A stretch of DNA of 35,947 nt from Rhizobiales bacterium 32-66-11 (lineage in GTDB: Bacteria > Pseudomonadota > Alphaproteobacteria > Rhizobiales > Xanthobacteraceae), in the NCBI GenBank assembly GCA_002304505.1, contig NCEH01000039.1, positions 1 through 35,947 of the forward strand, written 5' to 3'. Positions 1 to 7,581 of this stretch are shown here, piece after piece. Position 1 is the first letter of the stretch; every line of letters begins with the position of its first letter. The position numbers and the translations under genes were made by a program. The notes below the pieces were generated by a model. The model ran no database searches, was not told where the DNA came from, and saw only the letters and a list, made by a program, of their open reading frames with translations.

Positions 1-33
1 GGCCGGAAAGCGCCGACCCTGAGGTGAATTTGC

Positions 34-987
34 ATGCGTGATCCATACGACGTCCTCGGCGTTGCCAAGAACGCCGACGAAGCGGAGATCAAGCGCGCCT
101 ATCGGCGGCTGGCGAAGAAGCTGCATCCCGACGCCAACCAGGGCGACCCGAAGGCGCAGGACCGCTTTGCCGAGTTGAATACCGCCCACGAGATTCTGGC
201 CGATGCCGAAAAGCGCGGGCAGTTCGACCGGGGCGAGATCGATGCGGACGGCAAGCCACGCGCCCCGGATTTCTCCGGTTTCGGCGGCGGGCGCGGCCGG
301 CCCGGTCCGGGCGGCTTTTCCGGCTTCGATGGCGATACGATTTTCGAGAGTTTTTCCTTCGGTCCTGAGGGGGTGCGACGCAATGCCCGGCGTGGCCCTG
401 ACCTCGGCGAGGATCTTGGCGATATGTTCGGATTCGGCCGCCAGCGGCGCGGCGCGCGCGGCGGGATGCCGGAGCCGGGCGCCGATATCGAGCTGACCTT
501 GCCGGTGAGCTACGAAGAGGCCACCCATGGCGCGGGAAAGCGCGTGCAATTGCCCAGCGGCAAGCAGGTGGAGGTGAAGATCGCCGCCGGCACGCTGGAA
601 GGCCATCGCATGCGCCTGAAGGGGCAGGGGGAGATGAGCCCGCTCGGCGGTCCGCCGGGGGATGCCTTCGTCACCATCAGCTATGCCCCGCACGAGAAGT
701 TCAAGCGCGAGGACTTCGACCTGCGCTATGAGGCCGACGTCCCGCTCCCCGATGCCGTGCTCGGCGCCAAGGTGCGGGTGCCGACGCTGACGGGGGCCGT
801 GGACCTGAACATTCCCGCCTGGACCTCCGGCGGGCGCACCTTCCGCCTGCGCGGCAAGGGGCTTCCCAAGGCCTCCGGCGGGCATGGCGATCTGCTGGTC
901 AGCGCCAATCTGGTGTTGCCGGCCGAACATGACCCGGAGCTTGAAGCGCTGATGCGCAAGATGCGCGCGGTCGCCGAGGAAAAATGA
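34..987 (+). CDS. DnaJ-type cochaperone without zinc finger (CbpA/class B-like)
   Basis: This is a cytoplasmic Hsp40 of 317 residues that should stimulate the ATPase of DnaK and deliver substrates to it. The J domain spans about residues 3-70 and carries the invariant HPD triad at 31-33. A Gly/Phe/Arg-rich linker follows (about 78-145). The C-terminal substrate-binding DnaJ_C region runs from about 150 to 310. The CxxCxGxG zinc-finger repeats of true DnaJ are absent, which places it with CbpA/DjlA-like class B proteins rather than the housekeeping DnaJ. The ATG is preceded by a GAGGTG ribosome site 7 bases upstream. It is the first gene of the window, so any upstream operon partner is unseen. 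The family call is firm; the client proteins are unknown. Confidence 0.93.
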   Translation: MRDPYDVLGVAKNADEAEIKRAYRRLAKKLHPDANQGDPKAQDRFAELNTAHEILADAEKRGQFDRGEIDADGKPRAPDFSGFGGGRGRPGPGGFSGFDGDTIFESFSFGPEGVRRNARRGPDLGEDLGDMFGFGRQRRGARGGMPEPGADIELTLPVSYEEATHGAGKRVQLPSGKQVEVKIAAGTLEGHRMRLKGQGEMSPLGGPPGDAFVTISYAPHEKFKREDFDLRYEADVPLPDAVLGAKVRVPTLTGAVDLNIPAWTSGGRTFRLRGKGLPKASGGHGDLLVSANLVLPAEHDPELEALMRKMRAVAEEK

Positions 988-1188
988 CCCCCGGGGCGGC
1001 GAGTCTGCGTCGCCGCGGTTCACGCCCCGAGCCTCGCGCGCCGCGTCGGTGCGCCGCGCCTTGCTGTTGAAGCCGTGATTGGCTGCGTCCTGTGCTGCGA
1101 CCTAGGTTGCCGCCGGCATCGCGTGCCGCGCCACGGGCAGCGTCTTAGGCAGCGTTTCTGGGCGCGCGCGCGTCAGCAGGAGTAGAAC

Positions 1189-1611
1189 ATGATGGATCGC
1201 AGGGTACGGATATGCGCGGCCAGTCTGGTGTTCGGCGCGTTTGCGCTGCCCGGCGCGGCCCTTGCCCAGTCCACGCCGGCGCCGGCCAGGCACGACCACA
1301 CCATGCCCATGGCGATGCCGGTCCCCGCCGCCACGACCCCGGCGGCGCCCGGCGATTCTCCGGCCACCGCCGCGCTCCAGGCGGCGAACGCCAAGATGCA
1401 TGCCGACATGGCCATTGCTTACACGGGCGATGCCGACGTCGATTTCGTGCGCGGCATGATCGCTCACCACCAGGGCGCCATCGACATGGCGAAGGTGGAA
1501 CTGAGCTATGGCACGGACCCGCAGATCCGCAAGCTGGCCGAGGGCATCATCGCGGCGCAGGAACAGGAAATCGCCGACATGCGCAAATGGCTCGCCGCCA
1601 AGGGGCGATGA
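1189..1611 (+). CDS. Secreted DUF305 (ferritin-like fold) protein
   Basis: A 140-residue periplasmic protein. Residues 1-26 form a signal peptide ending ALA-Q. A low-complexity, Met/His-bearing stretch follows (HDHTMPMAM at 35-43), then the DUF305 helical domain from about 60 to 138. The family signature is visible: FVRGMIAHHQGAIDMA with paired histidines 93-94, and AQEQEIADMRKWL near the end. DUF305 proteins often sit beside copper-handling genes and are suspected metal binders. Here no copper gene is adjacent, so that role is inference. AGGAG lies 6 bases before the ATG, which is followed at once by a second possible ATG. It stands alone and is closed by the terminator at 1664-1694. Confidence 0.85.
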   Translation: MMDRRVRICAASLVFGAFALPGAALAQSTPAPARHDHTMPMAMPVPAATTPAAPGDSPATAALQAANAKMHADMAIAYTGDADVDFVRGMIAHHQGAIDMAKVELSYGTDPQIRKLAEGIIAAQEQEIADMRKWLAAKGR

Positions 1612-1663
1612 GCGGCGCGGCGGGAAGCGCTGAAGCAATGCTTCGGAGCAGGACGCGAAAATG

Positions 1664-1694
1664 AAAAAGGCCCCGCCGCCGGCGAGGCCTTTTT
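1664..1694. terminator. Bidirectional intrinsic terminator between DUF305 gene and ctrA
   Basis: A perfect 9-bp stem (AAAAAGGCC at 1664-1672, GGCCTTTTT at 1686-1694) encloses an inner CGCC/GGCG stem at 1674-1684. The A-tract on one side and T-tract on the other let it end transcription in both directions. It lies 53 bases after the DUF305 stop and 26 bases after the ctrA stop, so it fits both convergent genes. Confidence 0.85.
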
Positions 1695-1719
1695 GTCGGA
1701 TGGCTTGATCCGGCGTGCG

Positions 1720-2421
1720 TCAGACCGCGATGCGGTCGGCACCGGCGACGGGTTCGCGCAGAACATAGCCGCGACCCCAGACGGTCTCGATGTAATTCTT
1801 GCCCGCCGAGGCGTTCGCGAGCTTCTTGCGCAGCTTGCAGATGAACACGTCGATGATCTTAAGCTCGGGCTCGTCCATGCCGCCGTAGAGATGGTTCAGG
1901 AACATCTCCTTGGTGAGCGTGGTGCCCTTGCGGAGCGAGAGCAGCTCCAGCATCTGGTATTCCTTGCCAGTCAGATGGACCCGCGCGCCTTCCACTTCCA
2001 CCGTCTTGGTGTCGAGGTTGACGATCAGGTCGCCGGTCTGGATCACCGACTGGGCATGGCCCTTTGAGCGCCGCACGATGGCGTGGATGCGCGCCACCAT
2101 CTCGTCCTTGTGGAACGGCTTGGTGAGATAATCATCGGCGCCGAAGCCGAAGCCCTTCACCTTGTCCTCGGTGCCGGCGAGGCCGGAGAGGATGAGGATG
2201 GGGGTTTTCACCTTGGCGACGCGCAGATTGCGCAGCACCTCGAAGCCCGACATATCCGGAAGGTTTATGTCGAGCAGGATGATGTCGTATTCATAGACCT
2301 TACCCAGGTCGATGCCTTCTTCACCGAGATCCGTCGTGTAGACATTAAAGCTCTCGGACTTCAGCATCAGCTCGATGCTTTGGGCCGTCGCACTGTCGTC
2401 CTCGATGAGCAAGACGCGCAT
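1720..2421 (-). CDS. ctrA: Cell-cycle response regulator CtrA
   Basis: CtrA is the OmpR/PhoB-class master regulator of the alphaproteobacterial cell cycle, phosphorylated through the CckA-ChpT relay. The 233-residue product has a receiver domain (1-120) with acidic residues at 8-9, the phospho-acceptor Asp51 in [12 protein letters not shown], and the conserved Lys in [10 protein letters not shown] winged-helix DNA-binding domain follows (about 125-225), including [20 protein letters not shown] and [13 protein letters not shown], which are almost diagnostic of CtrA. A strong GGAAGGGG ribosome site lies just before the ATG. It is monocistronic on the minus strand, closed by a bidirectional terminator. 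Its upstream region carries six GANTC sites, which implies CcrM/GcrA control. The C-terminus lacks the Ala-Ala degron seen in Caulobacter CtrA and ends RIAV, so any ClpXP degradation signal would have to differ. Confidence 0.97.
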   Translation of the reverse strand: MRVLLIEDDSATAQSIELMLKSESFNVYTTDLGEEGIDLGKVYEYDIILLDINLPDMSGFEVLRNLRVAKVKTPILILSGLAGTEDKVKGFGFGADDYLTKPFHKDEMVARIHAIVRRSKGHAQSVIQTGDLIVNLDTKTVEVEGARVHLTGKEYQMLELLSLRKGTTLTKEMFLNHLYGGMDEPELKIIDVFICKLRKKLANASAGKNYIETVWGRGYVLREPVAGADRIAV

Positions 2422-2489
2422 GGCAATCCCCTTCCTCGCAACAACCCGAAAAGCGGCGTGCCGCCCTTGGTGTGCTCAGCCGACAGTGT

Positions 2490-2618
2490 GATTCGCGATA
2501 CGTGTGATGAATCGATACCCGATACCGATTCATCTGGACAAGAGTCCTTCGAAAAAACTTTGTGCATGAGTGCGAAGACTGACTCTCCGCACACAGCTAA
2601 AGTTGTTTCGACCGACTC
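2490..2618. promoter_or_regulatory. Cluster of six GANTC methylation sites upstream of ctrA
   Basis: GANTC, the CcrM methyltransferase target, occurs at 2490 (GATTC), 2509 (GAATC), 2527 (GATTC), 2542 (GAGTC), 2581 (GACTC) and 2614 (GACTC): six sites in 129 bp. Two of them form the arms of an inverted repeat (GAATCG 2509-2514, CGATTC 2526-2531). Between and beside the arms are GATAC motifs at 2496, 2514 and 2521. In Caulobacter, a ctrA promoter is controlled by GANTC methylation and by GcrA, which reads methylated GANTC. The presence of the sites is direct; their function here is inferred. The exact ctrA promoter could not be fixed by eye. Confidence 0.7.
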
Positions 2619-2876
2619 GGCCTGTATCTCCACACCATCTCCCGAGCCTCGGGAGCGTCGGCCAAGGGGCTTTTTCGAAGCGCCCTCATCCGAACCGTGG
2701 AGGCATCATTAACGAAGTCGGTAAACGATTGGTTTCCGTCCCGCGAGGTTAAGCGATTTTCCTCGCCAAAGCGGCGCGGTGGTAAGGAAAGGGCAACAGG
2801 TCGGCGTCATTGTAGCTCTGGAAGCGCCGGGAACCTGGCCGCCGCGTTCATTTGTGCCTTCGGAGTATCGCGTTCC
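2619..2876. other. Remaining divergent intergenic region, ctrA / fliJ-like gene
   Basis: There is no credible gene here. It contains a small perfect palindrome (CCCGAG-C-CTCGGG, 2641-2653). It also has CtrA-like half sites, TTAAC at 2709-2713 followed by GTAAAC at 2721-2726, and TTAA at 2749-2752. The spacing (8 bases between tetramers) is off the usual TTAA-N7-TTAA, so CtrA autoregulation or control of the FliJ-like gene is only a possibility. Confidence 0.3.
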
Positions 2877-3272
2877 ATGAAGTCGCGTGAACCCCTGATC
2901 CGCGCCAAGCGGTTCAAGATCGAGGATGCGCGCCGGCGCATCGTGCGGATCGATACCATGATCGCCGAGTTCGACCGCATGGCGGCCGATCTCGATCGCG
3001 ACATCGCCGGCGAGGAGGAGCGGTCGGGCATTTCCGATCCGCGCCATTTCGCCTATTCCCCGCTCGCCACCGCGGCGCGTCAGCGGCGCGACAATCTCTC
3101 CCGCTCCGCCCAGGACCTGCGCACCCAGCGCGACGAGGCGGAGGGCGCCCTTGCGGACGCCGAGGCCCAGCTCCAGATGGAAGAGGCGGCCAGCGAGCGC
3201 GAGCGCGTCAGCGAGGCGGAAGCGCTGGAGCGTCGCATCGGCTGGCGCATGGGCGAGCCGGCCCGCGCCTGA
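2877..3272 (+). CDS. fliJ: FliJ-like coiled-coil protein (flagellar export chaperone family)
   Basis: A 131-residue, strongly charged, nearly all-helical protein. It begins MKSREPLIRAKRFKIEDARR and consists of two long coiled-coil stretches (about 5-50 and 65-125) joined by an SDPRHFAYSPLA hinge. In Hyphomicrobiales this sequence type is annotated as flagellar export protein FliJ, the central stalk that links the FliI ATPase to the export gate. The start is the ATG at 2877, with GGAG 11 bases upstream; an in-frame extension back to 2697 exists but lacks typical sequence. fliI is not adjacent. The shared upstream region with ctrA suggests control by the cell-cycle regulator, as for many flagellar genes. 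A generic coiled-coil protein cannot be excluded. Confidence 0.7.
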   Translation: MKSREPLIRAKRFKIEDARRRIVRIDTMIAEFDRMAADLDRDIAGEEERSGISDPRHFAYSPLATAARQRRDNLSRSAQDLRTQRDEAEGALADAEAQLQMEEAASERERVSEAEALERRIGWRMGEPARA

Positions 3273-3566
3273 GGGCTTTGGCCTCACGGCTTGGCCTGAG
3301 GGTTTGGCGGATGCCGGCAGGCCTCCGCCTCTCTGAGGTCATTACAAAAAGGACGTCATTTCAGCTTCTTGCCTGCGGAAGGCCCAGAAGGGCTTCACCT
3401 TTGGTGGGTCTTGATTTAGCCTCATTTCCCTGGGGTGCGGCGCTTTCGCCGCGCGCGGGCTCGGCGGCGAAAATGTATTTCTCCGCAAAGCCTTGTGGCC
3501 GCTTATTAGAGTGAGAGTTTAAGTCTCGCTTTTTCAACGGTGCCCGTGGGCGGGATCAGGACGGTC
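3273..3566. other. Intergenic region before the ECF sigma factor gene
   Basis: I see no gene. A hairpin GCGGCG-CTTT-CGCCGC lies at 3437-3452 without a following T-run, so it is a weak terminator candidate for the FliJ-like gene. The GTCATT motif occurs twice near 3338 and 3354. This region should hold the sigma-factor promoter, possibly self-recognised, but I could not identify its boxes. Confidence 0.3.
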
Positions 3567-4175
3567 GTGGCGAACTCGGATGTGCTGAGCGATCTTGTGA
3601 TCGCGGTTTCCCTTGGGGATCGCGACGCCTTCCAGATTCTGTATGCCCGCACCAGCCCCCGTTTCTTTGGCATCGCCCTGCGCCTGCTGCGCCACCGCGA
3701 TCGCGCCACGGCCGCGCTGAAGGCCGCCTATCTCTCGATCTGGAACCAAGCGCAGGCGTTGCGCCCGTTGTTCGATGCCGCCACGCAGGAAGACGAGGGG
3801 TTCGCCGATCGTCCGGCGGCAGAGACCCTGCGCGACCTCATCGGCGATCCCTTGTGCTGGATGGTCGCGCATGTGCGGCGCGCCGCGCTCGATCTCGCCC
3901 GTGAGCAGGCCAGCGACGACGGTTCGGTGTTCGAGCCGTTCGCGGCCGAGGAGGCGGCGGACGATCCCCTGGCCAGCGAGGGGCGCAGCCGCGCGCTGCT
4001 CGAACTGCTCGGCTGCCTCGGCCAGCTTTCGGAGGAACGCCGCCGCATGGTCCTGCTGGCCTATTATGACGGCTGGACCCGCGACGCGCTCTCCGTCTAT
4101 TTCGATGCGCCCGTCCACGGCATCAACAGCTGGTTGCGGCGGAGCGTCGGCGAAATCGACGCGGTCCTGCAATGA
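3567..4175 (+). CDS. ECF-type RNA polymerase sigma factor (SigK/RskA-type pair), divergent
   Basis: A sigma-70 family factor of the extracytoplasmic-function class, about 202 residues. Region 2 is recognisable (GDRDAFQILYARTSPRFFGIALRLL, ending IWNQA), and region 4 follows a linker (QLSEERRRMVLLAYYDGWTRDALSVYF, then SWLRR). Several usually fixed positions are changed. The region 2 segment normally DxxQEVFL is KAAYLSIW, and the helix-turn-helix segment usually LGxPLGTVKSRLRR is FDAPVHGINSWLRR. I chose the GTG at 3567 because AGGA sits 5 bases upstream; an earlier GTG at 3540 has no ribosome site. The stop overlaps the anti-sigma start by ATGA, indicating translational coupling. The regulon is unknown. 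Confidence 0.83.
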   Translation: MANSDVLSDLVIAVSLGDRDAFQILYARTSPRFFGIALRLLRHRDRATAALKAAYLSIWNQAQALRPLFDAATQEDEGFADRPAAETLRDLIGDPLCWMVAHVRRAALDLAREQASDDGSVFEPFAAEEAADDPLASEGRSRALLELLGCLGQLSEERRRMVLLAYYDGWTRDALSVYFDAPVHGINSWLRRSVGEIDAVLQ

Positions 4176-5242
4176 CGGGTGCGCGCGAAGACGATCGCCA
4201 GGACGCCGCCGAATATGTGCTCGGCACGCTCGATGCCGCCGAACGCAGCGCCGCCCGGGCGCGGATCGCCAGCGACAGCGCGTTCGCCGCCCTCGTCATG
4301 CTCTGGGAATGCCGGCTTGGGCCGCTGCACGAACTCTCGGTCAGCGTGTCCCCGCCCGAAGGGCTGCTGCAAGAGATCATGGCGGAGCTGCCGGAGGCGC
4401 AGAGCGGCCCAGCCGTTGCCGAGGCAGCGCCCGAGCACGGAGCCGACGACGCCGCCTCGTCCACGGTGCTGCCGTCCCCCGCCGCTCCGGCTGCCGCCTC
4501 GGCGTCCCCCGCCACGCCGGATGCTCCCCCTGTCGGCGAGGGGACCTCGGCCGAGGAGCCATTGCCGATTCCTGCGGTGGTGGCGGAAGCGGAAATCCGG
4601 GAGCTGGAGAAGGACCCCGGCGTGGAGGGCGCCGCATCGGCCCGTGCGCCGTCGCCCGCGCCGCAGAAGAGCGTCCCACCCCCGCCGCCACCTGCGCCAG
4701 TGCCGGCCGCCCGCAATCCCTGGCGCGTGGCGAGCGGGCTGATGGCGATCCTGGTGCTCGGCCTCGGCGGACTGCTGCTGCGCGACGTGGGTCGCAGCGA
4801 CAGGGGAAGCCTCCCGCCGCCCACCGCACAGACCGCCGTCCCGCCAACTCCCGTTCCACAAACGCCCGCCGCGCAGACCCCCACCGCGCAACCTGGCGCC
4901 GCGCAGCCTGGCCCTCCGCAGACGCAGCACGAGGCGGTGCTGACCCCGCGCAGCGCGCCGCGTGTCACCATAAAGCTCGATCCGGCGACCCATCGCCTGG
5001 ATGTGGTCGGGCTTCCCGGTCCGCCGCCGGACGGGCAGACCTATCGCCTGTGGCTGGTGTCGCAGGATGGCACGCGACACCTGCTCTGCGCCTTCCGCGA
5101 CCCGACCGCCCTCGCCCCCGATCTCACGGCCTGGACCGGAGAATCCACCGCCATGCTGGAGATCACGCTTGAAGCCGCCGCTGCCGCGCCGGGGCAGGGC
5201 GCGGGCGAAGTGATCCTCACCGGGCCGCTCCGGCGGCTGTGA
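4172..5242 (+). CDS. RskA-like membrane anti-sigma factor with long Pro/Ala linkers
   Basis: A 356-residue regulator that should sequester the sigma factor encoded just upstream. The N-terminal cytoplasmic anti-sigma segment (about 8-72) has the AAEYVLGTLD signature of RskA-type proteins and no zinc-binding HxxxCxxC motif. A 110-residue Pro/Ala/Glu-rich linker follows (about 73-183), then one transmembrane helix (about 186-204). Next come a second Pro/Gln/Thr-rich linker (about 209-252) and a periplasmic RskA C-terminal beta domain (about 262-353, with YRLWLVSQDG). It overlaps the sigma gene by 4 bases. Release probably involves regulated proteolysis, as for RskA; this is inference. The signal sensed is unknown, and linkers of this length are unusual for the family. 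Confidence 0.83.
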   Translation: MTGAREDDRQDAAEYVLGTLDAAERSAARARIASDSAFAALVMLWECRLGPLHELSVSVSPPEGLLQEIMAELPEAQSGPAVAEAAPEHGADDAASSTVLPSPAAPAAASASPATPDAPPVGEGTSAEEPLPIPAVVAEAEIRELEKDPGVEGAASARAPSPAPQKSVPPPPPPAPVPAARNPWRVASGLMAILVLGLGGLLLRDVGRSDRGSLPPPTAQTAVPPTPVPQTPAAQTPTAQPGAAQPGPPQTQHEAVLTPRSAPRVTIKLDPATHRLDVVGLPGPPPDGQTYRLWLVSQDGTRHLLCAFRDPTALAPDLTAWTGESTAMLEITLEAAAAAPGQGAGEVILTGPLRRL

Positions 5243-5327
5243 TCTCATCTCGCGGGGCGTGCGTTTCCTGCGCCGCGCGATCATGCCATAAGCGGGACTT
5301 CCGCTTCACCGAGGCCTTGCACAGCTT

Positions 5328-6425
5328 ATGACCGTTGCCGTCGCCGTAGAAAATGCCGTCAAGATGTTCGGCACGCAGCAGGCGCTTGCGGGCATCTCCC
5401 TGGATGTGCAGCCGGGCGAGCTGGTGGCGCTGCTCGGGCCTTCCGGCTCGGGCAAGACCACCCTGCTGCGCGTGGTCGCGGGGCTGGAGCAATTGGATTC
5501 CGGCCGGGTGGTCCTGGATGGGGCGGACGCCTCCACCGTGCCGGTGCGCTATCGCGGCATCGGCTTCGTGTTCCAGCATTATGCCCTGTTCCGCCATATG
5601 AACGTGGCCGACAACATCGCCTATGGGCTGCGCTCGCGCCCGCGCGCCACGCGCCCGTCCGAAGGCGACATCTCCAGCCGTGTGGAAAGCCTGCTCGCTC
5701 TGGTGCAGCTGGCGGGCTATGGCGCGCGCTATCCGGCGCAATTGTCCGGCGGCCAGCGCCAGCGCGTGGCCTTGGCGCGCGCGCTCGCCATCGAGCCCAA
5801 GGTGTTGCTGCTCGACGAGCCGTTCGGCGCGCTCGACGCCTTGGTCCGCAAGGAATTGCGCGCCTGGCTGCGGCATCTGCACGAACAGACCGGCCACACC
5901 ACCTTGTTCGTGACACACGACCAGGAAGAAGCCCTCGAACTGGCCGACCGCGTGGTGGTGATGAGCAAGGGCCGCATCGAACAGGTGGGCACGCCGGACG
6001 ATGTCTATGACCGGCCCTCCACGCCCGACGTGTTCGGCTTCATGGGCGAATCGAGCCGCATTCCGGTGGAGGTCGCGCAGGGCGTGGTGCGGGCCGAAGG
6101 GCAGATCATCGCCACCGCCGTGGAGCGCGTGGCCGATGGCCCGGCGGTGCTGTTCGCGCGGCCGCACGACATCACGGTCGCGCTCGCCGGAACACCCGGG
6201 GCGGAGGGGATGGTGAAAGCCTATCGGCGCCACGGGGCGATCCGCCGGCTGGAGCTGGAGGTGGGCGGCGCGCATGTGGAAGCCGATGTCGCCCCCACGG
6301 CCAAAGTGCCCGAGGCCGGCAAGGTCGCGGTGCGGTTCGACCGCGCCCGGCTGTTTCCGGCCAGCGGGCCGGGGGTGGATTGCCGCCCGCCGGCCTCCCA
6401 CCAGGTGGGCGAATACGCGATCTGA
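5328..6425 (+). CDS. cysA: Sulfate/thiosulfate-type ABC transporter ATP-binding protein (CysA-like), orphan
   Basis: A 365-residue ABC ATPase. It shows Walker A GPSGSGKT (37-44), the Q-loop in [20 protein letters not shown], signature LSGGQ (139-143), Walker B LLLDEP (160-165) and switch His197. A regulatory TOBE-like C-terminal domain runs from about 240 to 350. The Q-loop region and the C-terminal FARPHDI motif match CysA rather than other family members. CysA energises import of sulfate or thiosulfate through CysT/CysW with a periplasmic binding protein. None of these partners is in the window: the gene stands between an anti-sigma gene and an agmatinase. It therefore either serves a transporter encoded elsewhere or is a second cysA copy. 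Molybdate or other oxyanion specificity is possible. No clear ribosome site precedes the ATG. Confidence 0.82.
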   Translation: MTVAVAVENAVKMFGTQQALAGISLDVQPGELVALLGPSGSGKTTLLRVVAGLEQLDSGRVVLDGADASTVPVRYRGIGFVFQHYALFRHMNVADNIAYGLRSRPRATRPSEGDISSRVESLLALVQLAGYGARYPAQLSGGQRQRVALARALAIEPKVLLLDEPFGALDALVRKELRAWLRHLHEQTGHTTLFVTHDQEEALELADRVVVMSKGRIEQVGTPDDVYDRPSTPDVFGFMGESSRIPVEVAQGVVRAEGQIIATAVERVADGPAVLFARPHDITVALAGTPGAEGMVKAYRRHGAIRRLELEVGGAHVEADVAPTAKVPEAGKVAVRFDRARLFPASGPGVDCRPPASHQVGEYAI

Positions 6426-6585
6426 CGGCCAAGGCTGCGGCGCCGGGGCATATTCGGATTTTGCGCCCGCGAAAGGCTTGCCTGCGGCCGCGTGCGGGCG
6501 CTATCGACAGGGGGTGCGCCTCGCCGCACGATCGCACCGCCCTCCGCGGCGGCGCGGCCCCTTTCCCGCGCCCGAGAGGTCTTCC

Positions 6586-7569
6586 ATGAGCGATGATCCC
6601 CTTCACCCGCGCCCCGTGGATCGGGCCCTGGATCGCAACTTCCGCCATGGCCAGTCCATGGAGCCGAATTATTCCGGCGCCACCTCGTTCCTGCGTCGGC
6701 GCTACGCCAAGGATGGCGGCGGGGCGGAGGCCGTGGTGTGGGGCATTCCGCTCGATGTCACGGTGTCCAACCGGCCCGGCACGCGATTCGGGCCGCGCGC
6801 TATCCGCGCCGCGTCCGCGATCCTGGACGGCGACGAATTCTATCCCTTCGGCTTCGATCCCTTCGCGGCGCTCGATGTGGCGGACGCCGGCGACTGCGTG
6901 TTCGACTATGGCCTGCCTTATTCCATCCCCGCCGCCATCGAGGCGCAGGCGGCGCAGCATTTCGCGCGCGGCTCCCATCTCGTGACCCTGGGCGGGGACC
7001 ATTTCCTCACCTATCCCGTGCTCAAAGCCCTGGTGGCGCACCTCGGCGAGCCGATCGCCTTGGTGCAGTTCGATGCCCACCAGGACACCTGGGACGATGA
7101 CGGAACCCGCGTCGACCACGGCACCATGATCACCCGCGCGGTGAAGGACGGGCTGATCCGGGTGGATCGCTCGGTGCAGGTCGGCATCCGCACCCATGCG
7201 CCGGAAACCTATGGCATCGACGTGCTGCACGGCTTCGATGCCGCCGACCTCGGCCCGCGCGGCATCATCCGCCATATCCGCGAGCGGGTGGGCGATGCGC
7301 CGGTCTATCTCACCTTCGACATCGACGCGCTCGACCCCGCTTTCGCGCCCGGCACCGGCACGCCGGTGTGCGGCGGGCTCTCCAGCCGCGAGGCGCTGAT
7401 GACCGTGGGCGGGCTCGGCGATCTCAACCTGAAGGGCTTCGACGTGGTGGAGGTGTCCCCGCCCTACGACCATGCGGAGATCACGGCGCTCGCGGGCGCG
7501 AGCCTGGCCGCCACCTATCTGTGCCTGCTCGCCCAGCGCAAGGCGCAAGGGCTGAGCATCGCGCTCTAG
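6586..7569 (+). CDS. speB: Agmatinase-family ureohydrolase
   Basis: A manganese-dependent hydrolase of the arginase/agmatinase fold, 327 residues, expected to cut agmatine to putrescine and urea. All six metal ligands are in place: His139 in LGGDHF, Asp163/His165/Asp167 in DAHQDT, and Asp245/Asp247 in FDIDALD. VDHGTM (177-182) and the EVSPPYD motif are typical of SpeB rather than arginase. The start is the ATG at 6586 with GAGAGG 6 bases before it; the longer open frame upstream overlaps the CysA-like gene and is not used. The antiporter gene begins 12 bases after its stop, so the two are probably cotranscribed. Other guanidino substrates (guanidinobutyrate, guanidine) are possible, since specificity cannot be read from the motifs alone. 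Confidence 0.86.
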   Translation: MSDDPLHPRPVDRALDRNFRHGQSMEPNYSGATSFLRRRYAKDGGGAEAVVWGIPLDVTVSNRPGTRFGPRAIRAASAILDGDEFYPFGFDPFAALDVADAGDCVFDYGLPYSIPAAIEAQAAQHFARGSHLVTLGGDHFLTYPVLKALVAHLGEPIALVQFDAHQDTWDDDGTRVDHGTMITRAVKDGLIRVDRSVQVGIRTHAPETYGIDVLHGFDAADLGPRGIIRHIRERVGDAPVYLTFDIDALDPAFAPGTGTPVCGGLSSREALMTVGGLGDLNLKGFDVVEVSPPYDHAEITALAGASLAATYLCLLAQRKAQGLSIAL

Positions 7570-7581
7570 CGGGCCGGCCCG

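Noticed and set aside
2709..2726. CtrA autoregulatory box TTAAC...GTAAAC
   Set aside because: The spacing is one base too long and one half-site is changed, so I list it only as a weak possibility and not as a binding site.
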